DNA from: Yokenella regensburgei ATCC 49455
GTDB lineage: Bacteria; Pseudomonadota; Gammaproteobacteria; Enterobacterales; Enterobacteriaceae
Direction: 5' to 3'
Length of the DNA stretch: 64,000 nt
Assembly: GCF_000735455.1 (NCBI RefSeq)
Contig: NZ_JMPS01000023.1
Location: forward strand, 62,001-126,000
Below, piece after piece: positions 48,825-58,933 of this stretch. The notes beneath the pieces were generated by a model. That model saw only the letters and a program-made list of their open reading frames with translations, was not told the DNA's origin and ran no database searches. The position numbers were made by a program, and so were the translations under genes. Positions within the stretch are counted from its first letter, which is position 1. Every line of letters starts with the position of its first letter.

Positions 48825-50672
48825 GTGTTAAACCGTTATCCTTTGTGGAAGTACATCATGCTGGTCGTCGTTATTCTCGTCGGCCTGCTTTACGCACTTC
48901 CCAACCTGTATGGTGAGGATCCGGCTGTTCAAATCACTGGCGCGCGCGGTGTCGCCGCCAGTGAGCAAACGCTGATCCAGGTCCAGAACACCTTAAACGC
49001 AGAAAAAATTACCGCTAAGTCTGTGGCACTGGAAGAGGGCGCTATTCTTGCGCGCTTCGACTCCACTGACGTCCAGCTCCGTGCTCGTGAAGCGCTGGTG
49101 GGCGTACTGGGTGATAAATACGTCGTGGCGCTGAACCTTGCTCCTGCGACCCCGCGCTGGCTCGCCGCGCTGCACGCCGAACCGATGAAACTCGGTCTCG
49201 ACCTGCGTGGTGGCGTTCACTTCCTGATGGAAGTCGACATGGATACCGCGCTCGGTAAGCTGCAGGAACAAAATATCGATAGCCTGCGCAGTGAACTGCG
49301 CGAAAAAGGCATTCCATATACTACCGTTCGCAAAGAGGCTAACTACGGCCTGAGCATCACTTTCCGCGACGGCGATGCGCGTACCCAGGCGATTGATTAC
49401 CTGGCCCCGCGTCACCGTGACCTGGTGATTTCAAGCCAGGGCAGCAACCAGCTGCGCGCGGTGATGACCGACGAACGTCTGAAAGAAGCCCGTGAATACG
49501 CCGTTCAGCAGAACATCAACATTCTGCGTAACCGTGTGAACCAGCTGGGCGTTGCCGAGCCGGTGGTGCAGCGTCAGGGTGCTGACCGCATCGTGGTTGA
49601 GCTGCCGGGTATCCAGGATACCGCGCGTGCGAAAGAGATTCTGGGCGCTACTGCGACCCTGGAATTCCGTCTGGTGAACACCAACGTCGATCAGTCCGCT
49701 GCCACGTCTGGCCGCGTACCGGGCGACTCTGAGGTCAAATACACTCGTGAAGGCCAGCCGGTTGTGCTGTACAAGCGTGTGATCCTGACCGGTGACCACA
49801 TCACCGACTCAACCTCAAGCCAGGACGAGTACAACCAGCCGCAGGTTAACATCTCGCTCGATAGCGCCGGTGGTAACATGATGTCTAACTTCACCAAGGA
49901 CAACATCGGTAAACCGATGGCGACCCTGTTCGTGGAGTACAAAGACAGCGGTAAGAAAGACGCCAACGGCCGTGCGGTGCTGGTGAAAGAAGAAGAGGTG
50001 ATTAACATCGCCAATATCCAGTCTCGTCTGGGTAACAGCTTCCGTATCACTGGGATCAGCAACCCGACCGAAGCGCGTCAGCTCTCTCTGCTGCTGCGTG
50101 CCGGTGCGCTGATTGCGCCGATTCAGATTGTTGAAGAACGCACCATTGGCCCGACCCTGGGTCTGCAGAACATTGAGCAGGGCCTCGAAGCTTGTCTGGC
50201 GGGTCTGGTGGTCTCAATTCTGTTCATGATCTTCTTCTACAAGAAGTTTGGTCTCATCGCTACCAGTGCGCTTATCGCTAACCTGGTCCTGATTGTTGGC
50301 ATCATGTCGCTGTTGCCTGGTGCGACGCTCAGTATGCCTGGGATCGCGGGTATCGTGCTAACCCTTGCGGTAGCGGTCGATGCTAACGTACTGATAAACG
50401 AACGTATCAAAGAAGAATTGAGCAACGGGCGTACGGTACAGCAGGCTATCGACGAAGGGTATCGCGGTGCGTTCAGCTCGATTTTCGATGCGAACATCAC
50501 CACGTTGATTAAAGTCATCATCCTGTACGCTGTGGGTACCGGGGCTATCAAAGGCTTCGCTATCACCACCGGTATCGGTGTGGCGACGTCGATGTTTACC
50601 GCAATCGTGGGTACCCGTGCCATCGTGAACCTGGTGTACGGCGGCAAGCGCGTTAAAAAGCTGTCTATCTGA
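48825..50672 (+). CDS. secD: Protein translocase subunit SecD
   Basis: This 615-residue inner-membrane protein with six helices and a large periplasmic domain after the first helix works with SecF as a proton-driven pump pulling preproteins through SecYEG. The start is GTG at 48825 with AAAGGGAA upstream. Signature blocks [15 protein letters not shown] and the helix-4 motif ([15 protein letters not shown], with the functional Asp) are intact. The length equals E. coli SecD. Confidence 0.97.
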   Translation: MLNRYPLWKYIMLVVVILVGLLYALPNLYGEDPAVQITGARGVAASEQTLIQVQNTLNAEKITAKSVALEEGAILARFDSTDVQLRAREALVGVLGDKYVVALNLAPATPRWLAALHAEPMKLGLDLRGGVHFLMEVDMDTALGKLQEQNIDSLRSELREKGIPYTTVRKEANYGLSITFRDGDARTQAIDYLAPRHRDLVISSQGSNQLRAVMTDERLKEAREYAVQQNINILRNRVNQLGVAEPVVQRQGADRIVVELPGIQDTARAKEILGATATLEFRLVNTNVDQSAATSGRVPGDSEVKYTREGQPVVLYKRVILTGDHITDSTSSQDEYNQPQVNISLDSAGGNMMSNFTKDNIGKPMATLFVEYKDSGKKDANGRAVLVKEEEVINIANIQSRLGNSFRITGISNPTEARQLSLLLRAGALIAPIQIVEERTIGPTLGLQNIEQGLEACLAGLVVSILFMIFFYKKFGLIATSALIANLVLIVGIMSLLPGATLSMPGIAGIVLTLAVAVDANVLINERIKEELSNGRTVQQAIDEGYRGAFSSIFDANITTLIKVIILYAVGTGAIKGFAITTGIGVATSMFTAIVGTRAIVNLVYGGKRVKKLSI

Positions 50673-50682
50673 GGAGTGCGTT

Positions 50683-51654
50683 GTGGCACAGGAATATACT
50701 GTTGAACAATTGAACCACGGCCGTAAAGTCTGGGACTTTATGCGCTGGGACTACTGGGCTTTCGGCATCTCAGGTTTGCTGCTGGTACTGGCTATCATCG
50801 TGATGGGCGTACGCGGTTTTAACTGGGGTCTCGATTTCACCGGTGGTACGGTTATCGAAATTACGCTGGAAAAACCAGCGGATATGGACCAGATGCGTGA
50901 AGCCCTGCAGAAAGCGGGCTTTGCTGAGCCGCAGCTGCAGAACTTTGGCAGCAGCCGCGACATCATGGTTCGTATGCCTCCGGAGCATGATGCAAACGGC
51001 AGCCAGGTTCTTGGCAGCAAAGTGGTGAGCGTCATTAACGAGTCTACCAGCCAGAACGCTGTCGTTAAGCGTATTGAGTTTGTCGGCCCGAGCGTTGGGG
51101 CAGACCTGGCTCAGACCGGTGCGATGGCGCTGATGGCAGCGCTGTTGTCTATCCTGGTCTACGTCGGTTTCCGCTTTGAGTGGCGTCTGGCGGCAGGTGT
51201 TGTTATCTCGCTGCTGCACGACGTTATCATCACGCTCGGCGTACTGTCGCTGTTCCATATTGAGATTGACCTGACGATTGTGGCATCCCTGATGTCGGTC
51301 ATCGGTTACTCGCTGAACGACAGCATCGTGGTATCTGACCGTATTCGTGAGAACTTCCGCAAAATTCGTCGCGGTACCCCTTACGAAATCTTTAACGTGT
51401 CGCTGACCCAGACGCTGCACCGTACGTTGATTACTTCCGGGACAACCTTGATGGTTATCCTGATGCTGTACCTCTTCGGCGGCCCGGTGCTGGAAGGCTT
51501 CTCGCTGACCATGCTTATCGGTGTCACCATCGGTACCGCATCGTCTATCTACGTGGCGTCAGCGCTGGCGCTGAAACTCGGCATGAAGCGCGAGCATATG
51601 CTCCAGCAGAAAGTTGAGAAGGAAGGCGCGGATCAGCCGTCGCTCCTGCCATAA
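50683..51654 (+). CDS. secF: Protein translocase subunit SecF
   Basis: This 323-residue partner of SecD has six membrane helices. It starts with GTG 10 bp after secD, with GAGGAG just upstream. Motifs include [13 protein letters not shown] and the helix-4 [14 protein letters not shown]. It ends the operon, with a strong terminator directly after. In E. coli yajD lies between secF and tsx; here a VOC and a WYL gene occupy that place. Confidence 0.97.
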   Translation: MAQEYTVEQLNHGRKVWDFMRWDYWAFGISGLLLVLAIIVMGVRGFNWGLDFTGGTVIEITLEKPADMDQMREALQKAGFAEPQLQNFGSSRDIMVRMPPEHDANGSQVLGSKVVSVINESTSQNAVVKRIEFVGPSVGADLAQTGAMALMAALLSILVYVGFRFEWRLAAGVVISLLHDVIITLGVLSLFHIEIDLTIVASLMSVIGYSLNDSIVVSDRIRENFRKIRRGTPYEIFNVSLTQTLHRTLITSGTTLMVILMLYLFGGPVLEGFSLTMLIGVTIGTASSIYVASALALKLGMKREHMLQQKVEKEGADQPSLLP

Positions 51655-51672
51655 GAGACGTTAAGCGTCTGT

Positions 51673-51704
51673 AAAATCCCGGCCCTGCGGCCGGGATTTT
51701 TTTT
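51673..51704 (+). terminator. Rho-independent terminator of the queA-secF operon
   Basis: AATCCCGGCC (51675-51684) pairs with GGCCGGGATT (51689-51698) across a CTGC loop, followed by a run of Ts to 51704. Confidence 0.93.
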
Positions 51705-51796
51705 GCCGCAAAATCAGGCAAACACTCCTGACACTACGCTGTCAGGAGGCTTGTCATAGACTGCTCCTGAACCCACTCAACATGTCAGGAGTCATC

Positions 51797-52162
51797 ATGA
51801 ACAACGTTATTAACTGGTTTGAAATTCCGGTCACAGATATGAATCGGGCGATTGCTTTTTATGAGCCGGTAATGGAAGTTCAGCTTCGTCGGGAAACCAT
51901 GGACTGCGCCGAACTGGCGGTATTCCCGCATCAGGATCCACAGCCCGGTGGGGCGCTGGCAAAGTTTGACGGTATCGCTCCGTCACAGCAAGGCGCTATT
52001 ATTTATCTGCATACCGACAATCTGGCGGCAACGCTCAAACGCGTTGAGAAGGCGGGCGGCCAGTGCGTGTTTGGCCCACTCGCGCTTGCCCAGGATATCG
52101 GTACCATTGCTCTGTTCACCGACTGCGAAGGCAACCGTGTCGGACTGCACCAGCCAGCCTGA
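51797..52162 (+). CDS. VOC-family (glyoxalase/dioxygenase-fold) protein
   Basis: This 121-residue protein has two beta-alpha-beta-beta-beta half-domains typical of the vicinal oxygen chelate fold (INWFEIPVTDMNRAIAFYEP at the start, DIGTIALFTDCEGNRVGLH at the end). I start at 51797, where AGGAG is correctly placed, not at the ATG 15 bp upstream. The glyoxalase I metal ligands are not complete, so it is more likely a binding or resistance-type protein than GloA. It lies 21 bp before a WYL regulator and is probably co-transcribed with it. Confidence 0.82.
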   Translation: MNNVINWFEIPVTDMNRAIAFYEPVMEVQLRRETMDCAELAVFPHQDPQPGGALAKFDGIAPSQQGAIIYLHTDNLAATLKRVEKAGGQCVFGPLALAQDIGTIALFTDCEGNRVGLHQPA

Positions 52163-52183
52163 TAGCTATTGTGGAGTAAAAGA

Positions 52184-52864
52184 ATGTCCCGACGCGCCGA
52201 CCGTTTATTCCAGATTGTGCAGATCCTGCGTGGCAGGAGGCTGACGACGGCGGCGCTTCTCGCGGAGCGGCTGGAGGTCTCAGAACGCACGATTTATCGC
52301 GATATCCGCGACTTGTCCTGCTCTGGTGTGCCGGTGGAAGGGGAGGCCGGCAGCGGGTATCGGCTGATGGAAGGCTATGACCTGCCGCCTTTGATGCTGA
52401 CCGCACACGAATCTGAAGCGCTGATGGTGGCTATCAGCATGCTGAAAACCTGGGGCGGCGATACGCTCTCACAGGCGCTGGAGTCGGCTCAGGAGAAGGT
52501 GCTGGCGATCCTGCCCGCCGACAGCCGACGTAAAGCCGAACAAACCCGTATTTTTGCCCCGGATCTTGGCGCACAGCCGCATTCTCGTCGCTTGTTTGAT
52601 GATTTTCACCGCGCGGTTTCCGCGCAGAAGGTGCTGTCGCTGCACTATCGCGACGAAGGTGGCCAGCTCTCCTGGCGCGACGTTCAGCCTCTTGGCATGT
52701 TCTTCTGGGGGGAGCACTGGCTGCTGGTGGCCTGGTGTGAACGGCGGGAGGATTACCGCTGTTTTCGCCTCGATCGCTGTCTGAAGGTACAGGAGACCGG
52801 CAGGCATTTCAGCGAACGGGGCGATCGCTCACTTAGCGACTTTCTGCGTAAGGTGAAGCAATAA
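52184..52864 (+). CDS. YafY-like HTH/WYL-domain transcriptional regulator
   Basis: This 226-residue regulator has an N-terminal DeoR-like helix-turn-helix (about 18-50, LTTAALLAERLEVSERTIYRDI) and a C-terminal WYL domain (about 135-210: LSLHYRDEGGQLSWRDVQPLG, WLLVAWCERREDYRCFRLD). WYL domains sense nucleic acids or small ligands. I chose the ATG at 52184 (GGAG upstream) over the TTG frame start. It is paired with the VOC gene, and the two may form a small stress-response unit. Confidence 0.85.
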   Translation: MSRRADRLFQIVQILRGRRLTTAALLAERLEVSERTIYRDIRDLSCSGVPVEGEAGSGYRLMEGYDLPPLMLTAHESEALMVAISMLKTWGGDTLSQALESAQEKVLAILPADSRRKAEQTRIFAPDLGAQPHSRRLFDDFHRAVSAQKVLSLHYRDEGGQLSWRDVQPLGMFFWGEHWLLVAWCERREDYRCFRLDRCLKVQETGRHFSERGDRSLSDFLRKVKQ

Positions 52865-52892
52865 AAAAGCCAGCTCGTAAGCTGGCGTTTTG
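52863..52892 (+). terminator. Terminator of the VOC-WYL unit
   Basis: GCCAGC (52869-52874) pairs with GCTGGC (52881-52886), with As before and TTTTG after. It may also work for the convergent tsx transcript. Confidence 0.8.
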
Positions 52893-52936
52893 TATTCGCC
52901 CCTCCCCGCAGGAAAGGGCTGTATAACCCGTCGGGA

Positions 52937-53821
52937 TTAGAAGTTGTAACCGACCACCAGGTAACCACCCCAGCCGGTAGATTTCACGCTGAAGTCACCG
53001 TTGCCGAAGTTCAGGCTGGCGTCGTCAGCCCACTGGCCGCCGTTGTGCCAGTAACGAGCAACCACTGAGTAGTGCCAGTGATCGTAGTTCAGCGCCAGGA
53101 TGTGGCTGGAGGCGATAGAGTTGCTGGTACGTGCGTGCTTCCCGTTGTTGTCGTAGAAGTTATCGCTGCCCAGATCGGAGCCCCAGTCAAAGTTGGTGAA
53201 GCCGATGTAGCTCAGCTGGCCGCCCCACAGTTGGGTAATCGGTACAAAGTATTTCACTTTGAAACGGTAGCCATCCCACTCGTTTTCGTTGGAGGCGCCG
53301 TAGTTCTGCCACTGGTACTTCGCATACACGTTCAGAGACAGGCTCATCGGCAGGCCGGTATCGATATCGGTACCGAGACCCATGTACCAGGTGCTCTGCT
53401 GCTGAGATTCGTTACGACCCATGTCGTAGATGTAGTTGTTCGCGAAGTACCACTCTTTGAACGGGCCAAACGCCAGGCTGGTGCCGGTCAGTTTATCGAT
53501 GGAGAAGCGCGGCTCGATTTCCATGAACAGCGGGGAGCCGTCGTTCCAGATACCTTTCGCGTCGGTGTTACCACCGAAGAATACCGGCAGATCCACGTAG
53601 CCGTAGAAATCAAACCAGTCTTTTTTGGCAAAGGCTTCGTACTCGAGGTAGGTATCGTTACGGATCTGCGGTCCGAAACGGGTGTGATAGCTGCCTACCA
53701 CGTTAACGCTCTGGTGCCACCAGTCGGAGAGATACTCGGGTTTGTCGTTCTCTGCGGCGCCAGCAGTGAAAGATGCGGAGAGCGCCAGGGCAGCGCCAGC
53801 TGCCAGTAATGTTTTTTTCAT
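52937..53821 (-). CDS. tsx: Nucleoside-specific channel-forming protein Tsx
   Basis: This 294-residue outer-membrane beta-barrel takes up nucleosides and deoxynucleosides, and in E. coli is also the receptor for phage T6 and colicin K. The signal peptide is residues 1-22 ([20 protein letters not shown]). The mature start [20 protein letters not shown] and end [10 protein letters not shown] are as in E. coli. The sequence around [18 protein letters not shown] differs from what I recall of E. coli, as expected for an exposed loop under phage pressure. I start at 53821; an upstream in-frame codon would only add 9 residues before the signal. Confidence 0.96.
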   Translation of the reverse strand: MKKTLLAAGAALALSASFTAGAAENDKPEYLSDWWHQSVNVVGSYHTRFGPQIRNDTYLEYEAFAKKDWFDFYGYVDLPVFFGGNTDAKGIWNDGSPLFMEIEPRFSIDKLTGTSLAFGPFKEWYFANNYIYDMGRNESQQQSTWYMGLGTDIDTGLPMSLSLNVYAKYQWQNYGASNENEWDGYRFKVKYFVPITQLWGGQLSYIGFTNFDWGSDLGSDNFYDNNGKHARTSNSIASSHILALNYDHWHYSVVARYWHNGGQWADDASLNFGNGDFSVKSTGWGGYLVVGYNF

Positions 53822-53930
53822 CGTTATGCCACTGTTTTGAAACCCCATCTGGGGTGTAAAAGAGTCCCGCTGTCGCGTTTCTGAACGTATCGCTGTAGCG
53901 TTTCTTAATAATTCATGTTTCTGCGGTGCC

Positions 53931-53975
53931 TATTATAGAAATCATTGCTCACAAAAATATGTTTTGTTTCACAGA
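53931..53975 (-). promoter_or_regulatory. tsx promoter with CRP-like half site
   Basis: Read on the minus strand, a perfect TATAAT (complement of 53932-53937) is preceded by two TGTGA half-sites at 53949-53953 and 53969-53973. The upstream one is centred near -40, fitting a class II CRP site as in the E. coli tsx P2 promoter, where CytR also binds. The second half of each site is weak. Confidence 0.45.
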
Positions 53976-54020
53976 TTCAACATTCACGTAATCGATTGCG
54001 TTCACGTTTGCGTGCTTTAA

Positions 54021-54051
54021 TTGCAGAAAGCCGGGAACTTTGCCCGGCTTT
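54021..54051 (-). terminator. Terminator of yajI
   Basis: AAAGCCGGG (54027-54035) pairs perfectly with CCCGGCTTT (54043-54051) 24 bp beyond the yajI stop. The T-run on the minus side is short. Confidence 0.6.
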
Positions 54052-54074
54052 GAAGAAATAGGGGGAGGAATAGT

Positions 54075-54620
54075 CTACGGCTGGGTGACGGGCTGAATGT
54101 CGTGGACGCGGATAAACCCGAGCTGCGCCGGGGTAATGCCGTTCAACTGCAGAGGAATATCGACGTCGCTCGGGGCCAATACGCTGGCGGGCGCATTGAT
54201 GAGCTGATTCTGGACATTCACTTCCTGGTAGTTTTCCGTTGTGCCCTGAATTTGTCCCCATTCAACGGTGCCGCTAAACGCGGGCAGCGGCGTGTTGGAC
54301 TCACCCTGAATGCGTAACGTCGCGCGCGTACCCTGGGCGTTTTGTGCCACATTCAGGAGCGACATCTTAAGCGTTCCTATCTGGCTCTCCAGCCGCGCCG
54401 GGGTTTTTGAGCCTGGCAGCAGATATACTCCGCTTGATGAGGTCGCATTCAGGCGATTTTGCTGCGTTATCTTCACCGTCTCCTGGTTCAGTTGAGTCAT
54501 CTCTTTCGTCAACGTGCTGACGCTCTGATGCATCTGGCGAACTTCACTTTGCTGTGCGCAGGCGCTGAGGGTAAAGAGGCTTCCCAGCAGAACTATTCTT
54601 AGGTAACGTCTTGTCTTCAT
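54075..54620 (-). CDS. yajI: Lipoprotein YajI (DUF3251)
   Basis: This 181-residue lipoprotein has a signal MKTRRYLRIVLLGSLFTLSAC with the lipidated Cys at residue 21. A helical coiled-coil stretch (about 27-58, rich in Gln, Thr and Leu) is followed by a beta domain. E. coli YajI is 179 residues. Function unknown. The start at 54620 gives the lipoprotein signal; an upstream in-frame codon would hide it. Confidence 0.92.
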   Translation of the reverse strand: MKTRRYLRIVLLGSLFTLSACAQQSEVRQMHQSVSTLTKEMTQLNQETVKITQQNRLNATSSSGVYLLPGSKTPARLESQIGTLKMSLLNVAQNAQGTRATLRIQGESNTPLPAFSGTVEWGQIQGTTENYQEVNVQNQLINAPASVLAPSDVDIPLQLNGITPAQLGFIRVHDIQPVTQP

Positions 54621-54734
54621 CTCATTTTTCCTTGAAACCCATACTGGCTTAATGGTAGTCAGCCACGCCGTGGCTGACATCGGGCTTTGTCTCAAAAAAC
54701 GGTCTGCCTTTGTTGTCGGAGCAGTTCAGGGTAA

Positions 54735-55220
<486 letters not shown>

Positions 55221-55223
55221 GCC

Positions 55224-56327
55224 ATGCAGGATGAAATGTACATGGCGCGAGCGCTAAAGCTGGCGCAACGCGGACGTTTTACCACTCATCCCAACCCAAA
55301 CGTTGGCTGCGTTATTGTCAAAGATGGCGTTGTGGTTGGGGAGGGGTTCCATTACCGTGCCGGTGAGCCGCATGCGGAAGTTCACGCCCTGCGCATGGCG
55401 GGTGATAAAGCCAAAGGCGCAACCGCCTACGTGACGCTTGAGCCCTGCAGCCATCATGGGCGCACGCCGCCGTGCTGTGAGGCATTAATCGCCGCCGGGG
55501 TGTCCCGCGTGGTGGCTGCCATGCAGGACCCGAATCCGCAGGTTGCGGGGCGCGGTCTGCATCGCCTAAAAGAGGAGGGTATCGACGTCAGCCACGGGTT
55601 GATGATGAGCGAAGCGGAGCTGCTCAATAAGGGCTTCCTGAAGCGCATGCGTACTGCTTTCCCGTATATCCAGCTGAAGCTGGGGGCATCGCTTGATGGC
55701 CGTACCGCGATGGCGAGCGGCGAGAGCCAGTGGATAACCTCTCCGGCTGCCCGTCGCGACGTGCAGCGCCTGCGCGCGCAAAGCCACGCGATTCTGACGA
55801 CCGCAGCCACCGTGTTAGCGGATGATCCGGCATTGACCGTACGCTGGGATGAACTCAACCCGGATACTCAGGCGATTTATCCGCGTGAAGCGCTGCGCCA
55901 GCCGCTGCGCATTGTGCTCGACCGTCTGGGTCAGGTCACACCGGAACATCGCATCGTGCAGCAGAGCGGCGAAACCTGGATTGTGCGCAGCCAGGAGGAT
56001 AATCGTGAATGGCCGGAAAACGTCCGCGCGCTGCAGGTGCCGGAACATAACGGGCATCTCGACCTGGTGCTGCTAATGATGCAGCTCGGTAAGGCGCAGA
56101 TTAACAGCCTGTGGGTGGAAGCCGGGCCAACGCTTGCCGGTGCGCTACTGCAGGCAGGACTGGTGGATGAGCTGGTGGTCTACCTGGCGCCGAAGCTTCT
56201 GGGCAACGATGCCCGCGGCCTGTTTGTGCTGCCAGGGCTTGAGAAACTGCGTGATGCACCCCAACTCCAGTTTAGCCAGATTCGCCAGGTCGGCCCTGAC
56301 CTGTGTGTGCATTTAACACCGGTCTGA
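55224..56327 (+). CDS. ribD: Bifunctional riboflavin deaminase/reductase RibD
   Basis: This 367-residue enzyme performs two steps of riboflavin synthesis: deamination then reduction of the pyrimidine intermediate. The N-terminal deaminase (1-145) has zinc ligands and catalytic Glu in PHAEVHAL and PCSHHGRTPPC. The C-terminal reductase (about 147-367) binds NADPH. The length equals E. coli RibD. Only 3 bp separate it from nrdR. Confidence 0.97.
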   Translation: MQDEMYMARALKLAQRGRFTTHPNPNVGCVIVKDGVVVGEGFHYRAGEPHAEVHALRMAGDKAKGATAYVTLEPCSHHGRTPPCCEALIAAGVSRVVAAMQDPNPQVAGRGLHRLKEEGIDVSHGLMMSEAELLNKGFLKRMRTAFPYIQLKLGASLDGRTAMASGESQWITSPAARRDVQRLRAQSHAILTTAATVLADDPALTVRWDELNPDTQAIYPREALRQPLRIVLDRLGQVTPEHRIVQQSGETWIVRSQEDNREWPENVRALQVPEHNGHLDLVLLMMQLGKAQINSLWVEAGPTLAGALLQAGLVDELVVYLAPKLLGNDARGLFVLPGLEKLRDAPQLQFSQIRQVGPDLCVHLTPV

Positions 56328-56407
56328 TAAACTTCGGCAGTGCCGGAATTATTATGATAGAATCCGCCCCCCTGCGGGGCTACAAAATGAACCCGTAAAG
56401 GAAAAGT

Positions 56408-56878
56408 ATGAACATTATCGAAGCAAACGTTGCTACTCCGGACGCCCGCGTCGCCATCACCATCGCGCGTTTCAACAACTTCATCAACGACAGCCTGCTG
56501 GAAGGTGCCGTTGACGCCCTGAAGCGCATTGGCCAGGTCAAAGATGAAAACATTACCGTGGTCTGGGTACCTGGCGCGTACGAACTGCCGCTGGCAGCCG
56601 GCGCTCTGGCGAAAACCGGTAAGTACGACGCGGTGATTGCGCTCGGTACCGTTATCCGTGGCGGCACGGCGCACTTCGAATATGTAGCCGGTGGTGCAAG
56701 CAATGGCCTGGCGCACGTCGCTCAGGATTGCGAGATCCCGGTTGCTTTCGGTGTTCTGACCACTGAAAGCATTGAACAAGCCATCGAGCGTGCTGGCACC
56801 AAAGCCGGTAACAAAGGTGCAGAAGCTGCACTGACCGCAATTGAAATGATCAATGTATTGAAAGCCATCAAGGCCTGA
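56408..56878 (+). CDS. ribH: 6,7-dimethyl-8-ribityllumazine synthase
   Basis: This 156-residue enzyme joins the RibD-pathway amine with 3,4-dihydroxy-2-butanone 4-phosphate. It assembles into a 60-subunit capsid in E. coli. Key motifs are [29 protein letters not shown] and the [14 protein letters not shown] loop with catalytic His. It is called ribE in older E. coli maps. A short spacer with a possible TATGAT -10 (about 56354-56359) precedes it. Confidence 0.97.
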   Translation: MNIIEANVATPDARVAITIARFNNFINDSLLEGAVDALKRIGQVKDENITVVWVPGAYELPLAAGALAKTGKYDAVIALGTVIRGGTAHFEYVAGGASNGLAHVAQDCEIPVAFGVLTTESIEQAIERAGTKAGNKGAEAALTAIEMINVLKAIKA

Positions 56879-56898
56879 TTTTTTGTAAGGGGAATTCC

Positions 56899-57318
56899 GT
56901 GAAACCTGCTGCTCGTCGCCGCGCCCGTGAGTGTGCCGTCCAGGCGCTTTACTCCTGGCAGTTATCCAAAAACGACATCGCTGATGTTGAATACCAGTTC
57001 CTGGCGGAACAGGACGTGAAAGATGTAGACGTCTTGTACTTCCGTGAACTGCTGACCGGAGTGGCGACTAACAGCGCGTATCTCGACGGCCTGATGAAGC
57101 CGTACCTGTCCCGTCTGCTCGAAGAGCTGGGCCAGGTGGAGAAAGCGGTTCTGCGTATCGCGCTGTTCGAACTGTCCAAACGTGACGATGTGCCGTACAA
57201 AGTGGCCATCAACGAAGCTATCGAACTGGCGAAAACCTTCGGTGCTGAAGACAGTCACAAGTTCGTTAACGGTGTGCTGGATAAAGCAGCTCCGGCCATC
57301 CGTCCCCGCAAAAAGTAA
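56899..57318 (+). CDS. nusB: Transcription antitermination factor NusB
   Basis: This 139-residue all-helical protein pairs with NusE (ribosomal protein S10) on boxA RNA, helping rRNA antitermination. It starts with GTG 20 bp after ribH and matches E. coli NusB ([39 protein letters not shown]) in full. The ribH-nusB linkage is conserved. Confidence 0.97.
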   Translation: MKPAARRRARECAVQALYSWQLSKNDIADVEYQFLAEQDVKDVDVLYFRELLTGVATNSAYLDGLMKPYLSRLLEELGQVEKAVLRIALFELSKRDDVPYKVAINEAIELAKTFGAEDSHKFVNGVLDKAAPAIRPRKK

Positions 57319-57324
57319 TCTGCA

Positions 57325-57371
57325 GGCCGGGTTGATAGCGGGTATCGCTCGCTAGCCCGGCCTTATTTTTT
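57325..57371 (+). terminator. Terminator between nusB and thiL
   Basis: GGCCGGG (57325-57331) pairs with CCCGGCC (57356-57362), enclosing an inner GATAGCG/CGCT-like arm, followed by TTATTTTTT. It begins 7 bp past the nusB stop. Confidence 0.82.
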
Positions 57372-57391
57372 CTACTGCTGAGGCCTGAACT

Positions 57392-58369
57392 ATGGCATGC
57401 GGCGAGTTCTCCCTGATAGCCCGTTATTTTGACCGTGTAAGAACGTCCCGTATGGATGTTGAAACCGGCATTGGCGACGATTGCGCACTGCTGAACGTTC
57501 CTGAAAAGCAGACGCTGGCAATCAGCACCGACACCCTGGTGTCGGGCATTCATTTTCTCCCAGATATCTCACCCGCTGACCTGGCGTATAAAGCGCTGGC
57601 CGTGAATCTTAGCGATCTGGCGGCGATGGGCGCTGAGCCCGCGTGGCTGACGCTGGCGTTAACGTTGCCGGGTGTCGATGAAGCCTGGCTTTCCGCTTTC
57701 AGCGATAGCCTCTTCGAGCAGCTAAACTATTACGATATGCAGCTGATTGGCGGCGATACCACCCGTGGGCCGCTGTCGATGACGCTTGGCATTCACGGCT
57801 ATGTGCCGCTCGGGCGTGCGCTGAAGCGCGATGGTGCAAAACCGGGAGACTGGATTTACGTCACCGGAACGCCAGGTGATAGCGCGGCCGGGCTCGCTAT
57901 CCTGCAAGACCGTCTTACGGTAACGCAGGCCGATGACAAAGCGTATTTGCTGGAGCGTCACCTGCGTCCGACGCCGCGAGTACTGCACGGTCAGGCGCTG
58001 CGTCATCTGGCAAGCTCGGCTATCGATCTCTCTGACGGATTGATTTCAGATCTCGGCCATATTCTTAAAGCCAGCGGCTGCGGGGCGAATATCGTTCTCG
58101 ACGATTTGCCGTTTTCTGACGCGGTGCTGCGTCAGGTAGAGCCGGATCAGGCGCTACGCTGGACGCTCAGCGGCGGTGAAGATTATGAACTGTGCTTTAC
58201 CGTACCGGAGCTTAATCGTGGGGCGCTTGATGTTGCGGTGGGGCACTTTGGTGTACCGGTGACCTGCATCGGCCAGATTACCGGTGACGCTGAAGGCATG
58301 CACTTTATGCGTGACGGTCAGCGCGTTACGTTAGATATGAAGGGATACGATCACTTTGACGTGGACTAA
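57392..58369 (+). CDS. thiL: Thiamine-monophosphate kinase
   Basis: This 325-residue ATP-dependent kinase forms thiamine pyrophosphate from thiamine phosphate, the last step of cofactor synthesis. The N-terminal metal-binding GIGDDCALL, the LIGGDTTRG motif and the [14 protein letters not shown] block are intact. Its last 14 bp overlap the start of pgpA. Confidence 0.96.
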   Translation: MACGEFSLIARYFDRVRTSRMDVETGIGDDCALLNVPEKQTLAISTDTLVSGIHFLPDISPADLAYKALAVNLSDLAAMGAEPAWLTLALTLPGVDEAWLSAFSDSLFEQLNYYDMQLIGGDTTRGPLSMTLGIHGYVPLGRALKRDGAKPGDWIYVTGTPGDSAAGLAILQDRLTVTQADDKAYLLERHLRPTPRVLHGQALRHLASSAIDLSDGLISDLGHILKASGCGANIVLDDLPFSDAVLRQVEPDQALRWTLSGGEDYELCFTVPELNRGALDVAVGHFGVPVTCIGQITGDAEGMHFMRDGQRVTLDMKGYDHFDVD

Positions 58370-58862
58370 AGATATTGCCAAAAGCCGCCTGAACCTGCGT
58401 AACCCGTGGCACCTGCTGGCGACCGGGTTTGGCAGCGGTTTAAGCCCAATCGTTCCAGGAACCATGGGGTCGCTCGCGGCTATCCCGTTCTGGTATCTGA
58501 TGACGTTTCTGCCATGGCAGCTCTACTCGCTGCTGGTGATGCTGGGTATCTGTATCGGGGTTTATCTTTGCCATCGTACGGCAAAAGATATGGGCGTTCA
58601 CGATCACGGCAGTATCGTCTGGGACGAGTTTGTCGGTATGTGGATAACGCTGATGGCGATACCCACCAACGACTGGCAGTGGGTGGCCGCAGGCTTTGTC
58701 ATCTTCCGGATCTTCGATATGTGGAAGCCATGGCCGATCCGCTGGTTCGATCGCAACGTGCACGGCGGTATGGGGATCATGGTCGACGATATCGTTGCCG
58801 GGGTGATCTCTGCCGGCATCCTCTATCTGATAGGTCATCACTGGCCGCTGGGGCTGATTTAA
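58356..58862 (+). CDS. pgpA: Phosphatidylglycerophosphatase A
   Basis: This 168-residue membrane enzyme removes phosphate from phosphatidylglycerol phosphate. The catalytic Asp/Glu motif ([17 protein letters not shown]) and three to four hydrophobic helices are present. The likely start is a TTG at 58356, inside thiL, giving [14 protein letters not shown]; it aligns with the E. coli N-terminus, and AAGGGA lies upstream. The protein is four residues shorter than in E. coli. Confidence 0.93.
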   Translation: MTWTKDIAKSRLNLRNPWHLLATGFGSGLSPIVPGTMGSLAAIPFWYLMTFLPWQLYSLLVMLGICIGVYLCHRTAKDMGVHDHGSIVWDEFVGMWITLMAIPTNDWQWVAAGFVIFRIFDMWKPWPIRWFDRNVHGGMGIMVDDIVAGVISAGILYLIGHHWPLGLI

Positions 58863-58888
58863 CCCCCCCCTACATCGTAATTCAATTT

Positions 58889-58917
58889 CAGCCCCTCTCC
58901 CTTTGGAAGAGGGGCTG
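58889..58917. terminator. Palindrome between pgpA and yajO
   Basis: CAGCCCCTCT (58889-58898) pairs perfectly with AGAGGGGCTG (58908-58917) between two convergent stop codons. There is no strong T-run. It resembles the C-rich palindrome before malZ and may belong to the same repeat family. Confidence 0.55.
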
Positions 58918-58933
58918 TACGATGGCTAATCTG

